A program made the translations under genes and the position numbers. This document shows positions 39,422 through 48,599 of a stretch of 64,000 nucleotides of DNA, in pieces (position 1 is the stretch's first letter; every line of letters starts with the position of its first letter). The stretch lies in assembly GCF_003350535.1 (NCBI RefSeq), contig NZ_QQBB01000003.1:62001-126000 (forward strand). Direction: 5' to 3'. The notes beneath the pieces were generated by a model that searched no databases, was not told where the DNA came from, and worked only from the letters and a program-made list of their open reading frames with translations. This stretch comes from Microvirga subterranea (GTDB taxonomy: Bacteria; Pseudomonadota; Alphaproteobacteria; Rhizobiales; Beijerinckiaceae).

Positions 39422-40153
39422 CTATTCATCCCCAGCTGTCGCCAGTGCGACGAAACGCGCCCGCTCCGCCGGAGCCGCCTGGCCCCGCGGCTCGAAGACG
39501 TTCTGATGCAGGAAGAAGTCGGTCAGCGCAAATCCGTCCCGGATGTCCTCGTCACGTGGGCGGTTGGTGCGCATCTGTCCGATCAGGAACCCCGGCAGCT
39601 TCAGCAGCCGGTCCTTGTAGGGCTCGCCCGCGGCGGCGCTCACGGCCCGCCCGCTCTTCGGCGAGACGTAGATAAGGTCGTCTCGGCTGCCCGTTGCGGC
39701 GCAGGAGGACAGGTCGAGGCCGAAGCCAAACTCCGCCAGGATGGCGAGCTCGAACCGGACGAAGAGCGCCGGCGCGAGGTCCGGGTCGTCGAGATGGTCC
39801 GCGAGGACGGACAGGGTCTCGTAGAGGGCCGGGTGCGGGTCTCGCTCCGGCAGATAGCGCAGCAGGTGCGCCAGGGTCGCGAGACCGTAGAGGGCCATCG
39901 ACGAGCCGATGAGATGCGCCGCCCTGAGCTGCAGGGCCTCGAGCTGGAACGTGCCCAGGTGCTCGTCGAGCCGGGCCCGCCACGTGGCCTGGACCGTGTT
40001 GCCCGGCTGGAGGACCGGCTGGAGGGTCTTCGAGCGCCCGCCATGGACCAGACCGAGGTGGCGGCCGTGATCGCGCGTCATCAGCTCGAGGATGACGCTT
40101 GATTCGCCGTGTTTCCGGACGCCGACAACGATGCCCTCATCGGTCCATTGCAT
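39422..40153 (-). CDS. recO: DNA repair protein RecO
   Basis: 243 residues. Mediates RecA loading on single-stranded DNA in the RecFOR pathway. N-terminal OB fold ('[20 protein letters not shown]', '[20 protein letters not shown]', '[13 protein letters not shown]') followed by the helical C-terminal domain. The family zinc-finger cysteines are mostly missing (only one clear cysteine, 'DLSSCAATG'), as in many alphaproteobacteria. In related genomes recO directly follows era; here the two are 4.2 kb apart. Confidence 0.93.
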   Translation of the reverse strand: MQWTDEGIVVGVRKHGESSVILELMTRDHGRHLGLVHGGRSKTLQPVLQPGNTVQATWRARLDEHLGTFQLEALQLRAAHLIGSSMALYGLATLAHLLRYLPERDPHPALYETLSVLADHLDDPDLAPALFVRFELAILAEFGFGLDLSSCAATGSRDDLIYVSPKSGRAVSAAAGEPYKDRLLKLPGFLIGQMRTNRPRDEDIRDGFALTDFFLHQNVFEPRGQAAPAERARFVALATAGDE

Positions 40154-40349
40154 GGATTTCGGATGCTCGCGACAAAATGGAACTCAGGATGTCTGATGTA
40201 AGCATCCAAACGTTATTTTTCTATGTTTTTCAACGTCATCGGCACGATTTAGGCCCGCGTTCCCGCACCCCCTCGCCGCATCGCGAAGGAACCAATCGTC
40301 CAGCTTCGTATTGTCGATGTTCATGTTGGCCAGGGTACGAGTCGAGACC

Positions 40350-42353
40350 ATGAAAGTGACCAATCTGCTTCTTTCAAGCGCCGCCATTCCGTTGATGCTG
40401 CTTGCGTCCCCGGGCATGGCCAAACCGCCGGTGACGGCGTTCGAGCCTCTCGTCGTCGCCCAGGCTTCCCCCGACAATCCTGAAGAGCAGCCGCCCCGCG
40501 GCCGCCAACGTGGCCAGCGCCCGGACGGCGAAGGCGGCGCCGCGCCCGGTCGCGGCGAGCGTCAGGAGCGGCCCGAGCGCGGCCCGCGGCCGGGCGTCCA
40601 GGAGCCCGGCGGACCGCAGGCTCCGGAGGGACGTGGCCCGCGTCGCGGCGCCGGCCCCGGTGATTCCGAGGAAGCCCCGCGCGCTCCCCGCGCAGCCCCC
40701 GGCGAGGCCCCCGAAGCGCCGCGCCAGCGCCGCGAGCCGGGACCTCCGGCCGAGCGCCCTGCTCCGCCGTCCGGCGCGACCCCGGCCCAGCCGCCGCGCC
40801 CGAACCAGCCACCTGCGTCGCGCCCCCAGCCGCCAGCAGAGGCTCCGGGCCGCACCCAGCCCCCGGCTGCCGCTCAACCGCCAGCTGCAGCCCAGCCGCC
40901 TGCCGCCCAGGAGCGACCGGCCGAACAGCGGCGCCCGTCGGCTGCAGAACCCGCGCCCTCTCCGCGAGCCGCCCCGCCACCGGCTCCCGGCGCTCAGCCC
41001 CGTCCGACGCCGCCCGCTCCGGCGGCCGAGCCCGCCACGCCGCCTGCCGGCGCGGCTCCCCAGCGCGCCGCACCCGGCGCTCCGCGTCCGGGCGAGGAAA
41101 CGCCCGGCGGGCGTCAGCGCGGTCAGCGGCCCGAAGCTCCTCCGGCTCCCGGCACTCCGCCGGCGGCCGCCCGGCCTGCACCGGCACCCCAGCCGGCACC
41201 TGGTGCTCCGGCCCCGACGCCTCCGGCTCCCACGGCCGCACCTCCGGCTGCCCCGGCTCCCCAGCCTCCGGCCGCCGCCCAGCAGCCTGTCCCCGGCCAG
41301 CCCGCTCCGGCTCCCAGGCCGCAGGGTCCGGCCCAGGCCGCTCCCCCGGTTCCCGGCCAGCCTGCGCCGGGCGCCTTCCAGGGCGGCATGCGCCAGCCCT
41401 TCGACGCCCAGTCTGGCGTCCGGATCGAGGATCTGCGCAACCAGCGCCGCGAACGGACCGAGGAAGGCGGCCGCCGGGTGATCATCGAGGAGCCCGGCAA
41501 CCGGACCATCATCCGCGAGGGCGATCAGGTCATCATCCGCCATGACGAGACGGAACGGTTCCGCCGCACCTACCGCGACGCGGACGTTCGCGTGGAGCGC
41601 CGCGGCGCCGACGAAGAGGTCACCATCGTCCGGCGGCCCGACGGATCCGAGATCCTGACGGTCCGCGACGAGGACGGAAACCTCATCCGCCGTATCCGGC
41701 GCGAGCCGGCCGGACGGGAGGTCGTGCTGATCGAGAACCGCCGCGGCGACCTGCGCCAAGGCGGGGCGCGACCGGGCTACGGCTATGTCCGCGAGGACGT
41801 GATCCGGCTCCCGCCCCCGCGGGTCAGCATTCCGCGCGAGGAATACATCGTCGAGGTGGAGCGTGCGTCTCAGGCCGATCTGGTCGAGGCCTTCACCGCC
41901 CCGCCGGTGGAACGGATCGAGCGGGCCTACACCCTCGACGAAGTCCGCCGGAGCGAACCGCTGCGCGAGCGCATGCGGCGGGTCGATCTGGACACGGTGA
42001 ACTTCGAGTTCGGCTCGTGGATCCTCCCTGAAGAGCAGATCGGCGCCATGACCGGCATCGCGCAGGCGATCCAGAGGGCGCTCCAGAACAACCCGAACGA
42101 GGTGTTCCTGATCGAAGGGCACACGGACGCGGTCGGCGCGGACGAGGACAACCTGACGCTCTCCGACCGTCGTGCGGAGACGGTCGCGACGATCCTCACG
42201 GAGCGCTTCCGCATTCCGGCCGAGAACCTCACGACCCAAGGGTACGGCGAGCAGTACCTGAAGGTGAACACTCAGGGGCCGGAGCGGGAGAACCGCCGGG
42301 TGACGATCCGCCGGATCACGCCGCTCCTGCAGGGCCAGAACACCCAGCAGTAA
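40350..42353 (+). CDS. OmpA-family protein with long proline/alanine/arginine-rich region
   Basis: 667 residues from the ATG at 40350. Signal peptide ('LLLSSAAIPLMLLASPGMA'), then about 300 residues (roughly 45-350) that are almost only Pro, Ala, Gly, Arg and Gln with repeated 'PPAAAQ', 'GGRQRGQRPE' and 'PAPG' units. A folded acidic/basic part with short beta-like repeats follows ('EPGNRTIIREGDQVIIRHDE'). The C-terminus (about 548-660) is an OmpA peptidoglycan-binding domain ('FLIEGHTDAVGADEDNLTLS', 'RRAETVATIL', 'GPERENRRVTIRRI'). Probably spans the periplasm while holding peptidoglycan. An upstream in-frame ATG (40311) is possible. Flanked by recO and the cyclase gene on the other strand. 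Confidence 0.87.
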   Translation: MKVTNLLLSSAAIPLMLLASPGMAKPPVTAFEPLVVAQASPDNPEEQPPRGRQRGQRPDGEGGAAPGRGERQERPERGPRPGVQEPGGPQAPEGRGPRRGAGPGDSEEAPRAPRAAPGEAPEAPRQRREPGPPAERPAPPSGATPAQPPRPNQPPASRPQPPAEAPGRTQPPAAAQPPAAAQPPAAQERPAEQRRPSAAEPAPSPRAAPPPAPGAQPRPTPPAPAAEPATPPAGAAPQRAAPGAPRPGEETPGGRQRGQRPEAPPAPGTPPAAARPAPAPQPAPGAPAPTPPAPTAAPPAAPAPQPPAAAQQPVPGQPAPAPRPQGPAQAAPPVPGQPAPGAFQGGMRQPFDAQSGVRIEDLRNQRRERTEEGGRRVIIEEPGNRTIIREGDQVIIRHDETERFRRTYRDADVRVERRGADEEVTIVRRPDGSEILTVRDEDGNLIRRIRREPAGREVVLIENRRGDLRQGGARPGYGYVREDVIRLPPPRVSIPREEYIVEVERASQADLVEAFTAPPVERIERAYTLDEVRRSEPLRERMRRVDLDTVNFEFGSWILPEEQIGAMTGIAQAIQRALQNNPNEVFLIEGHTDAVGADEDNLTLSDRRAETVATILTERFRIPAENLTTQGYGEQYLKVNTQGPERENRRVTIRRITPLLQGQNTQQ

Positions 42354-42375
42354 GCGTTGGCGAGAACGCACATCC

Positions 42376-42412
42376 AGGCCCGGCGGATCCCCACCCGCCG
42401 GGCCTTTAATTT
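42376..42412. terminator. Bidirectional terminator
   Basis: Eleven-base perfect arms (42376-42386 and 42395-42405), eight-base loop, followed on the plus strand by TTAATTTG. It stands between the convergent OmpA-family and cyclase genes; the minus-strand side has no T run, so it mainly serves the plus strand. Confidence 0.75.
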
Positions 42413-42417
42413 GTGCC

Positions 42418-44196
42418 TTATTCGGGCAATCCCGCCAGGCGCAGCCCCTCGGCGACCCGATCGAGGACTTCCTTGCTGAAGACGAGCGCCCTTGTGACGT
42501 CGGAGATCCGAAGGCCCGGATAATCCCTGAGGAGCTCCCGCACGCTCTCGGTGGCCTTCCCGGGATGGCCCGCCAGCGCGTAGGCCGGGGCAAGGTTGCG
42601 GTGGATCCAGGCCGCGCTCGGGTGGGACAGGAGCGCCTTCTCCTGCCATTTGATGGATTCCTCGTAACGCCGCGCGATGAAGTGCGCGGAGCCGATCCCC
42701 ATGTCGCAGTTGAACGCCATCGGATCGAACGGGCTCAGCCGCAGCGACCGCTCGAAATGCTTGATCGCGGTCTCGGGATCATCCTGGTAGTTGTGCAGCC
42801 ATCCGCTCCTGTTCCAGGCCCAGGCCGAATTTGGGTCGAGCGCCAGGGCGCGTTCGAGAACCGCACCGGCCCGGCCGTATTCGCGGGTGATCGTGAGGGC
42901 GGCTCCCAAGACGCTCAGGCTGAAGGGATCGTCGGAGGCCAGGGTCGCGGCGGCCTGAGCCTGCCGCAGGGCCTCCTGCCGCTCCCTTTTCGGATCGTCG
43001 GTCCAGTTGTAGACGGCCCTCTGCCCGTGGCACCAGGCAGCCAGGGACCGGGCCAGCGGGTAGTTCGGATCGAGGCGCAGGGCCTCTTCGAGCAACGCGG
43101 AAGCCTCCCTGTTGCTCTCCCGGTCCAGGGACCAGATCTGGGGGAGAGCCCGCATCACGAGATCGTAGGCATCGAGGTTCTCCGGGCGCTTGCGCTTGGC
43201 ACGCTCGATCTCGGCTGCCCGGATCGAGGGCTGGATCGCCCCGACCACGCTCGCGGTGATCTGGTCCTGGAAATCGAACAGGTCTTCGACCACCCCGTCG
43301 TAATGGTCGGCCCAGAGATGAGCGCCCGTCGTCGCGTCGATGAGCTGCGCCGAGATGCGGACGCGGTTGCCCGACCGTCGCACGCTTCCCTCCAGCACGT
43401 AGCGCACGCCGAGCTCGCGGCTGATCTGGCGGAGATTCACCGAACGCCCCTTATAGGCGAAGGCCGAGTTGCGGGCGATGACGAAGAACGAACGGACCCG
43501 CGACAGGGCGGCGGTGATGTCTTCGACGATGCCGTCGGCGAAATGCTCCTGCTCGGGCCCGCCGCTCATGTTGTTGAAGGGCAGGACCGCAATGGAAGGC
43601 CTATCCGGCAGGGCGAGTGCCTGCTGCGGCGGCACCTCGCCCCCCGCCTCGCGAGGCCTCTTGAGGCAGTAGACTCTGATCGGCCGGGCGATGTTCCTGA
43701 CCTGCTGCTCCCCCATGTCGTGAAACTCGAACGCGACCCTGTCCTTCACCTCATCGTAGACTTTGACGGAGAGGCAGATCCCGCCGGGCGTCGCCATCTG
43801 CTCGAGGCGCGACGCCACGTTGACCCCATCGCCGTAGATGTCCCCGTCCTCGTCGATGATGATGTCGCAGAGATTGAGGCCGATGCGGAGTTGGAGCGTG
43901 CTGGCGGGATCCTCGGCCGCGATCGCCGCGAGAGCGTCCTGCATCTCCACAGCGCACCGGACTGCCTCGACAGGACTTGAGAACTCGATCAGGAAGCCGT
44001 CGCCGGTGGTCTTCACCAGGCGGCCGCCATGGGCTTGGATCGTCGGGGCGACGACCTCGCGCCTCAGCCGCCTCAGGCGCAGGAGGGTTCCCTCCTCGTC
44101 TACGGACATCAGCCCCGAGTACCCCGCCACGTCGGCAGCCATGATGGCTGCAAGGCGCCTTTGGGATTTCTGCTCGTAGGGATCGGGCATGTCCAT
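42418..44196 (-). CDS. Class III adenylate cyclase with TolB-like and TPR domains
   Basis: 592 residues. The N-terminal cyclase domain (about 14-180) is complete: metal-binding D22 ('MAADVAGYS') and D66 ('KTTGDGFLIEF'), transition-state N126 and R130 ('DGVNVASRLEQM'). A FlgO/TolB-N-like domain follows (about 200-330, 'PSIAVLPFNNMSGGPEQEHF', 'GVRYVLEGSVRRSGNRVRIS', 'LIDATTGAHLWADHYD'), then TPR repeats to the end ('SVLGAALTITREYGRAGAVL', 'HFERSLRLSPFDPMAF'). No membrane helix. This architecture is frequent and multi-copy in Rhizobiales. It is separated from era by 164 bases and may be its own unit. Confidence 0.92.
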   Translation of the reverse strand: MDMPDPYEQKSQRRLAAIMAADVAGYSGLMSVDEEGTLLRLRRLRREVVAPTIQAHGGRLVKTTGDGFLIEFSSPVEAVRCAVEMQDALAAIAAEDPASTLQLRIGLNLCDIIIDEDGDIYGDGVNVASRLEQMATPGGICLSVKVYDEVKDRVAFEFHDMGEQQVRNIARPIRVYCLKRPREAGGEVPPQQALALPDRPSIAVLPFNNMSGGPEQEHFADGIVEDITAALSRVRSFFVIARNSAFAYKGRSVNLRQISRELGVRYVLEGSVRRSGNRVRISAQLIDATTGAHLWADHYDGVVEDLFDFQDQITASVVGAIQPSIRAAEIERAKRKRPENLDAYDLVMRALPQIWSLDRESNREASALLEEALRLDPNYPLARSLAAWCHGQRAVYNWTDDPKRERQEALRQAQAAATLASDDPFSLSVLGAALTITREYGRAGAVLERALALDPNSAWAWNRSGWLHNYQDDPETAIKHFERSLRLSPFDPMAFNCDMGIGSAHFIARRYEESIKWQEKALLSHPSAAWIHRNLAPAYALAGHPGKATESVRELLRDYPGLRISDVTRALVFSKEVLDRVAEGLRLAGLPE

Positions 44197-44360
44197 CCCC
44201 CCGCACGACGTCGTCGGGATCGACAGCGCGGCTCACGGGGCGCGCCGGGATGCCGCACTTAGTCAAAAGGCTAAAATACCGTGACGCCCAAGGGTTCCGG
44301 CTTAGCCTCTCTCGCGGTGCACAAAAGTTGACTTTTGATGTAGTTTTTGAGCTTGGCAGC

Positions 44361-45275
44361 TCAACCGCGGGGAAAGTCCAGCCCCATCTCGCGGTAGCGC
44401 TCCGGATCGTCGCTCCAGTTCTCCCGCACCTTCACGAAGAGGAAGAGGTGAACCGGGGCCTCGGCAATCTCGGCGATTTCCTTGCGGGCCGCCTGCCCGA
44501 TCGCCTTGATGGTCTGGCCGCCTTTGCCGAGCACGATCTTGCGCTGGCTGTCCCGCTCCACGAACACCGTCTGTTCGATCCTGACCGAACCATCGGGGCG
44601 CTGCTGCCACTGGTCGGTTTCGACGGTGGACTGATAGGGCAGTTCCTCGTGCAGGCGCTCGTAGATCTTCTCGCGGGTGATCTCGGCCGCCAGCATGCGC
44701 AGGGGCGCATCCGAGATCTGGTCCTCGGGATAGAGCCAGGGCCCCTCCGGCATCATCTCGGCCAGCTGGCGCTTGAGCGCGTCGAGACCGTCGCCCTTCA
44801 GGGCGGAAATCATGAAGGTATGGGCGAACGGCACCTTCTCGTTGAGCTTGGCCGCCATCTCCAGCAGCTTCGAGCGCTCGATCAGGTCGATCTTGTTCAG
44901 GATTAGGATCTTCGGCCGCTTCAGCTCCGGCAGCTTTTCGAGGATGGCCTCGGCCTCCTCGTCGATGCCCTTGCGGACATCGAGCAGGAGCGCGATCACG
45001 TCGGCATCGGCGGCCCCGCCCCAGGCGGAGGTGACCATGGCCCGGTCGAGGCGGCGCTTCGGCTTGAAGATGCCCGGCGTGTCGACGAACACGATCTGGG
45101 CATTGCCCTCGATGGCGATGCCGCGCACCAGCGCCCGGGTGGTCTGGACCTTGCGCGATACGATCGACACCTTCGAGCCGACCAGCGAATTGAGGAGGGT
45201 GGACTTACCCGCGTTGGGGGCGCCGATCAGGGCGACGAATCCGGCCTTGGTGTTGGTCTCTTCAGGCGACGCCAT
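44361..45275 (-). CDS. era: GTPase Era
   Basis: 304 residues. Binds the 3' end of 16S rRNA for 30S maturation. G1 '[12 protein letters not shown]', G3 'DTPGIFKP', G4 'NKID', G5-like 'SALKGDGLD', then a C-terminal KH domain ('DGSVRIEQTVFVERDSQRKI', 'GKGGQTIKAIGQAARKEI'). Overlaps the rnc end by 14 bases, so the pair is translationally coupled. Confidence 0.96.
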   Translation of the reverse strand: MASPEETNTKAGFVALIGAPNAGKSTLLNSLVGSKVSIVSRKVQTTRALVRGIAIEGNAQIVFVDTPGIFKPKRRLDRAMVTSAWGGAADADVIALLLDVRKGIDEEAEAILEKLPELKRPKILILNKIDLIERSKLLEMAAKLNEKVPFAHTFMISALKGDGLDALKRQLAEMMPEGPWLYPEDQISDAPLRMLAAEITREKIYERLHEELPYQSTVETDQWQQRPDGSVRIEQTVFVERDSQRKIVLGKGGQTIKAIGQAARKEIAEIAEAPVHLFLFVKVRENWSDDPERYREMGLDFPRG

Positions 45276-45972
45276 GTTCTTCCTCCGTCCACACCCTCTC
45301 CTGCAGGAGAAGACTTCTCGCCGCCGCCTGTTCCGCGACCCGTTTCGAGGCGCCCATCCCGAAGGCGCCCTCCTTGCCCTTCACCTTCACCATGATCCGG
45401 AACTTGGGGGCATGGTCGGGGCCCGTCTGCTCGACCACCGTGTAGGTCGGGGCCGGAAGCCCCTGCCCCTGCGCCCATTCCTGGAGGGCGCTCTTGGGGT
45501 CGCGCAGGGGGCGCCGCGGGGCATGGAGGAGATCCTTGAACGAGCGCTCGACCAGCGCCCGGGCGGGCTCCCAGCCTCCGTCGAGGAACACGGCTCCGAT
45601 GATCGCCTCCGCGACGTCCGCCAGGATGGTCTGGTTCTTGCGCTCCCCCGACAGGGCTTCGCCGGCCCCGAGCCTCACATGGGGACCGACGTCCCAGGCC
45701 TCGGCGATCTCCGCGCAGCTTTCCCGGCGAACGAGTTCCGCAAGGCGGCGGGAAAGCTCGCCCTCGGGCGCTCTCGGGAAGGCCTGATAGAGCATCTCGG
45801 CAATCGCGAGTCCGAGAACCCGGTCGCCGAGGAATTCAAGCCGCTGATAGCTCTGACCGCCGGCATTGGGAGCGCTGACATGGGTCAGCGCCTCCTGGAG
45901 AAGCTCCTTGCGCTCGAAGCGGTAGTCGAGTCTCTTCAGGAGTTCGTCGGTATTGGGTCTGCGTCGGGCCAC
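45262..45972 (-). CDS. rnc: Ribonuclease III
   Basis: 236 residues. Cuts double-stranded RNA, including rRNA precursors. Catalytic signature 'RLEFLGDRVLGLAIAEML' (the usual alanine is arginine), second acidic cluster 'LADVAEAIIGAVFLDGG', and a C-terminal double-strand RNA-binding domain ('DPKSALQEWAQGQGLPAPTY', 'GMGASKRVAEQAAARSLL'). Three bases separate it from lepB upstream; it overlaps era by 14 bases. Confidence 0.96.
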   Translation of the reverse strand: MARRRPNTDELLKRLDYRFERKELLQEALTHVSAPNAGGQSYQRLEFLGDRVLGLAIAEMLYQAFPRAPEGELSRRLAELVRRESCAEIAEAWDVGPHVRLGAGEALSGERKNQTILADVAEAIIGAVFLDGGWEPARALVERSFKDLLHAPRRPLRDPKSALQEWAQGQGLPAPTYTVVEQTGPDHAPKFRIMVKVKGKEGAFGMGASKRVAEQAAARSLLLQERVWTEEEHGVA

Positions 45973-45975
45973 GGT

Positions 45976-46752
45976 CTACCTGATCCGCTCGAACATGCGG
46001 TTCCAGCGAATATAGCCCGGCCATTCCCAGGGACGCCACAGGGACGCGTTCTCGTCGATCGAGAAGAAGATGATCTCGGCCCGACCGACGAGGTTCTCGG
46101 CCGGGACCTGGCCCACATTGGCCTCGTCGCGGGAATCGGTCGAGTTGTCCCGGTTGTCGCCCATCATGAAGTAGTGGCCGGGCTGGACCGTGTAGACGTT
46201 GGTGTTGTCCCAATAGCCCCGATCGCCGTCGCGCTCGATCACGTAGTGGGTCGTGCCCTCGGGGAAGGTCTCCTTATAGCGGGGGACCGAGATCGTGCGG
46301 CCGTAGAGGTCGGTGGTCTGGTAGTCCTCGACCCGCTCGCGCTGGATCGGCTTGCCGTTGATGTGCAGGACGCCGCCGATCACCTGGATCTTGTCGCCGG
46401 GGAGGCCGACCACGCGCTTGATGTAGTCCGTCGAGTTGTCCTTCGGCAGCTTGAACACGACGATGTCGCCGCGCTTGGGCATGGACCCGAAGATGCGGCC
46501 GGAGAAGAGCGGCGGGCTGAAGGGAATCGAGTGCTTCGAGTACCCGTAGGAATACTTCGAGACGAACAGGTAGTCGCCGATCAGCAAGGTCGGGATCAGG
46601 GAGCCCGAGGGGATGTTGAAGGGCTGGAACAGCAAGGTGCGGACCACGACGGCGATCAGCAGGGCCTGGATGATGACCTTGATGGTCTCCCAGAGGCCGC
46701 TCTCGTCCTTCTTGACGCTGTCGCCCGCGTACTTCTTGGCGTTGTCGCTCAC
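45976..46752 (-). CDS. lepB: Signal peptidase I
   Basis: 258 residues with a GTG start. Inner-membrane protease releasing exported proteins. Helix at about 20-40 ('TIKVIIQALLIAVVVRTLLF'), catalytic serine in 'QPFNIPSGSLIPTLLIGDYL', general-base lysine in 'DYIKRVVGLPGDKI', and 'YFMMGDNRDNSTDSRDEANV'. The GTG at 46750-46752 begins 'MSDNAKKYAG'; an in-frame ATG 48 bases upstream would add residues not expected in this family. Member of the acpS-lepB-rnc-era run. Confidence 0.94.
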   Translation of the reverse strand: MSDNAKKYAGDSVKKDESGLWETIKVIIQALLIAVVVRTLLFQPFNIPSGSLIPTLLIGDYLFVSKYSYGYSKHSIPFSPPLFSGRIFGSMPKRGDIVVFKLPKDNSTDYIKRVVGLPGDKIQVIGGVLHINGKPIQRERVEDYQTTDLYGRTISVPRYKETFPEGTTHYVIERDGDRGYWDNTNVYTVQPGHYFMMGDNRDNSTDSRDEANVGQVPAENLVGRAEIIFFSIDENASLWRPWEWPGYIRWNRMFERIR

Positions 46753-46851
46753 GTAAATCGATCCATGCTTGAGGAATCTGGTGGCCTGAGGCCGTCCCAA
46801 GTCTCCGCGGCGGTCTATCCCAAGCCGAAGCCTGCCGCAACGCAGGCGCCG

Positions 46852-47253
46852 CTACTTTATGGGGCGGGCCTCGATGATGACGAAGGCCTGGGCCAGCGGC
46901 GGATCGTCCGTGAGGGACACATGGAGCACCGCCTCGTGGCCGGGTGGCGTCAGGGCCCGCAGGCGCTCCAGGGCGCCGCCGCTCAGCTTCATGGTGGGCT
47001 GGCCGGTCCTGAGGTTGACCACCTCCATGTCGCGCCAGAACACCCCGTGGCTCAAGCCCGTCCCCAGGGCCTTGGCGCAGGCCTCCTTGGCGGCGAAGCG
47101 GCGGGCATAGGAGGGCGCACGGGCGGCGCGCCGGTCGCTGCGCGCCCGCTCGCCCTCGGTGAAGATGCGGTGGGTGAACCTATCCCCGAAGCGCTCCAGG
47201 GAGCGCTCGATGCGACGGATGTCGCACAGGTCCGACCCGATGCCGAGAATCAT
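46852..47253 (-). CDS. acpS: Holo-[acyl-carrier-protein] synthase
   Basis: 133 residues. Transfers phosphopantetheine from CoA to ACP. Motifs are '[20 protein letters not shown]' (Mg-binding aspartate 8), '[14 protein letters not shown]' and '[20 protein letters not shown]' (Mg-binding glutamate). Ninety-nine bases precede lepB. The usual tight link with pdxJ is broken here by a repeat element (47282-47382). Confidence 0.95.
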   Translation of the reverse strand: MILGIGSDLCDIRRIERSLERFGDRFTHRIFTEGERARSDRRAARAPSYARRFAAKEACAKALGTGLSHGVFWRDMEVVNLRTGQPTMKLSGGALERLRALTPPGHEAVLHVSLTDDPPLAQAFVIIEARPIK

Positions 47254-47281
47254 GTGGGATCCTTGGTGGAGATGATTTCCA

Positions 47282-47382
47282 TGTCATTCCCGGCCGGAGC
47301 GCAGCGGAGGAGAAGGGAATCCATTGGCTCCACCCCGGAGAGTGGATCCCCTTCCCTCGCCTTCGGCTCGCCGGGGATGACA
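47282..47382. repeat. Interspersed imperfect palindromic repeat
   Basis: About 100 bases bounded by TGTCATTCCCGGC (47282-47294) and GCCGGGGATGACA (47370-47382), almost perfect inverted ends, with internal 'GAGGAGAAGGGAATCC' and 'GGATCCCCTTCCC'. This matches an interspersed element I recall as common in Rhizobiales intergenic DNA. It is the whole spacer between pdxJ and acpS. Confidence 0.75.
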
Positions 47383-47392
47383 GAGTGTGTTC

Positions 47393-48139
47393 TCACGATA
47401 TCTGGGATCGTCCCTCGTCCATTGCGACCCGCATGCAGCGAACAGCCTCATCCAGCCCGAGGAAAATGGCCTCGCCCACGAGGAAGTGACCGATATTGAG
47501 TTCGACGATCTGCGGAATCGCCGCGACCGGGCGCACCGTGTCGTAGGTCAGGCCGTGCCCCGCATGGATCTCGAGCCCGATCTTCGCCCCGTGCTCGGCG
47601 GCCCGGCGGAGGCGCTCGAGCTCGTGCAGGCGCTCCGCGTCGTCCTCGGCGTCGCAATAGGTTCCGGTATGCAGCTCGACGACCGGCGCCCCGAGCTCGC
47701 AGGCCGCATCCATCACCTCGATTTCGGGCTCCACGAACAGGGAGACCCGGATGCCTGCCTCCTTCAGCTCCCGGATGGCCGGGCGCAGGTGGGCGTGCTG
47801 GCCGATGATGTCGAGCCCTCCCTCCGTCGTGCGCTCCTCGCGCTTCTCGGGCACGAGGCAGGCCGCATGGGGATGGATCGCGGTCGCGAGCCCGATCATC
47901 TCTGACGTGGCCGCCATTTCGAAATTCAACGGCACGAAGAGCTGGCGCTTGAGCCGCTCCATGTCCAGGTCGCGGATGTGGCGCCGGTCCTCGCGCAGAT
48001 GGGCCGTGATGCCGTCCGCCCCGGCCAGCACGGCCATATGGGCCGCCCGGATCGGGTCGGGATGGTAGCCGCCGCGGGCGTTCCGGACGGTGGCGACGTG
48101 ATCGATGTTGACGCCGAGGCGGAGAGGAGGAGCTTTCAT
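47393..48139 (-). CDS. pdxJ: Pyridoxine 5'-phosphate synthase
   Basis: 248 residues, TIM barrel. Last step of the DXP-dependent vitamin B6 pathway. Motifs are '[18 protein letters not shown]', '[19 protein letters not shown]', '[17 protein letters not shown]', and '[20 protein letters not shown]' with '[20 protein letters not shown]' at the end. First gene of the pdxJ-acpS-lepB-rnc-era series on the minus strand. Confidence 0.96.
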   Translation of the reverse strand: MKAPPLRLGVNIDHVATVRNARGGYHPDPIRAAHMAVLAGADGITAHLREDRRHIRDLDMERLKRQLFVPLNFEMAATSEMIGLATAIHPHAACLVPEKREERTTEGGLDIIGQHAHLRPAIRELKEAGIRVSLFVEPEIEVMDAACELGAPVVELHTGTYCDAEDDAERLHELERLRRAAEHGAKIGLEIHAGHGLTYDTVRPVAAIPQIVELNIGHFLVGEAIFLGLDEAVRCMRVAMDEGRSQIS

Positions 48140-48277
48140 AGGGTTGTTTTAGCTTAAAGCGCCGCTCTGGCCAGCCTTCCCTCGCTTTGATCGCACAGAT
48201 ATCCGGTTGAAATTCCAAGCTTTCGGATCCAGAAATGTTACTTTATATCGCATGCGGTCGATCTGAGAGGGACTTCC

Positions 48278-48541
48278 ATGGCTCGAACCATGCTACGTGC
48301 TCTGGCTGCGGCATTCGTTGCCATCGGAACCTTGCTGTGGCTTTGGCTCATCCTGAGCGCGATCATGATTTCGTCCGATGCCATGGGCGAAGGGCTGGCT
48401 TTCGGGTTCGCCTTCATCGCGACGCTTGCTTTCTTCATTTTCACCGTACCCGCCGGGGTGCTGGTCTATAGGGAGAAATGGTTGCCATTTGCGCTGGTTT
48501 TGGCAGTCGTTTCACCTCTCGCGGCGATCGTCCTTATCTGA
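48278..48541 (+). CDS. Small membrane protein, hypothetical
   Basis: 87 residues, three hydrophobic segments ('ALAAAFVAIGTLLWLWLIL', 'GLAFGFAFIATLAFFIFTV', 'FALVLAVVSPLAAIVLI'). GAGAGGGAC precedes the ATG. Base composition is a little lower in GC than the surroundings. I recognise no family. Lies between pdxJ (divergent) and the rpsF leader. Confidence 0.65.
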   Translation: MARTMLRALAAAFVAIGTLLWLWLILSAIMISSDAMGEGLAFGFAFIATLAFFIFTVPAGVLVYREKWLPFALVLAVVSPLAAIVLI

Positions 48542-48565
48542 CGCACGGGCGCCGCAGCCCGATTC

Positions 48566-48593
48566 TTGCTTTCCTTGAGCAGATCGACTATAG
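48566..48593 (+). promoter_or_regulatory. Candidate promoter of the rpsF operon
   Basis: TTGCTT (48566-48571), 16 bases, CTATAG (48588-48593). A reasonable sigma-70-type pair by eye, placing the transcription start near 48600. Confidence 0.4.
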
Positions 48594-48599
48594 CCCCCG

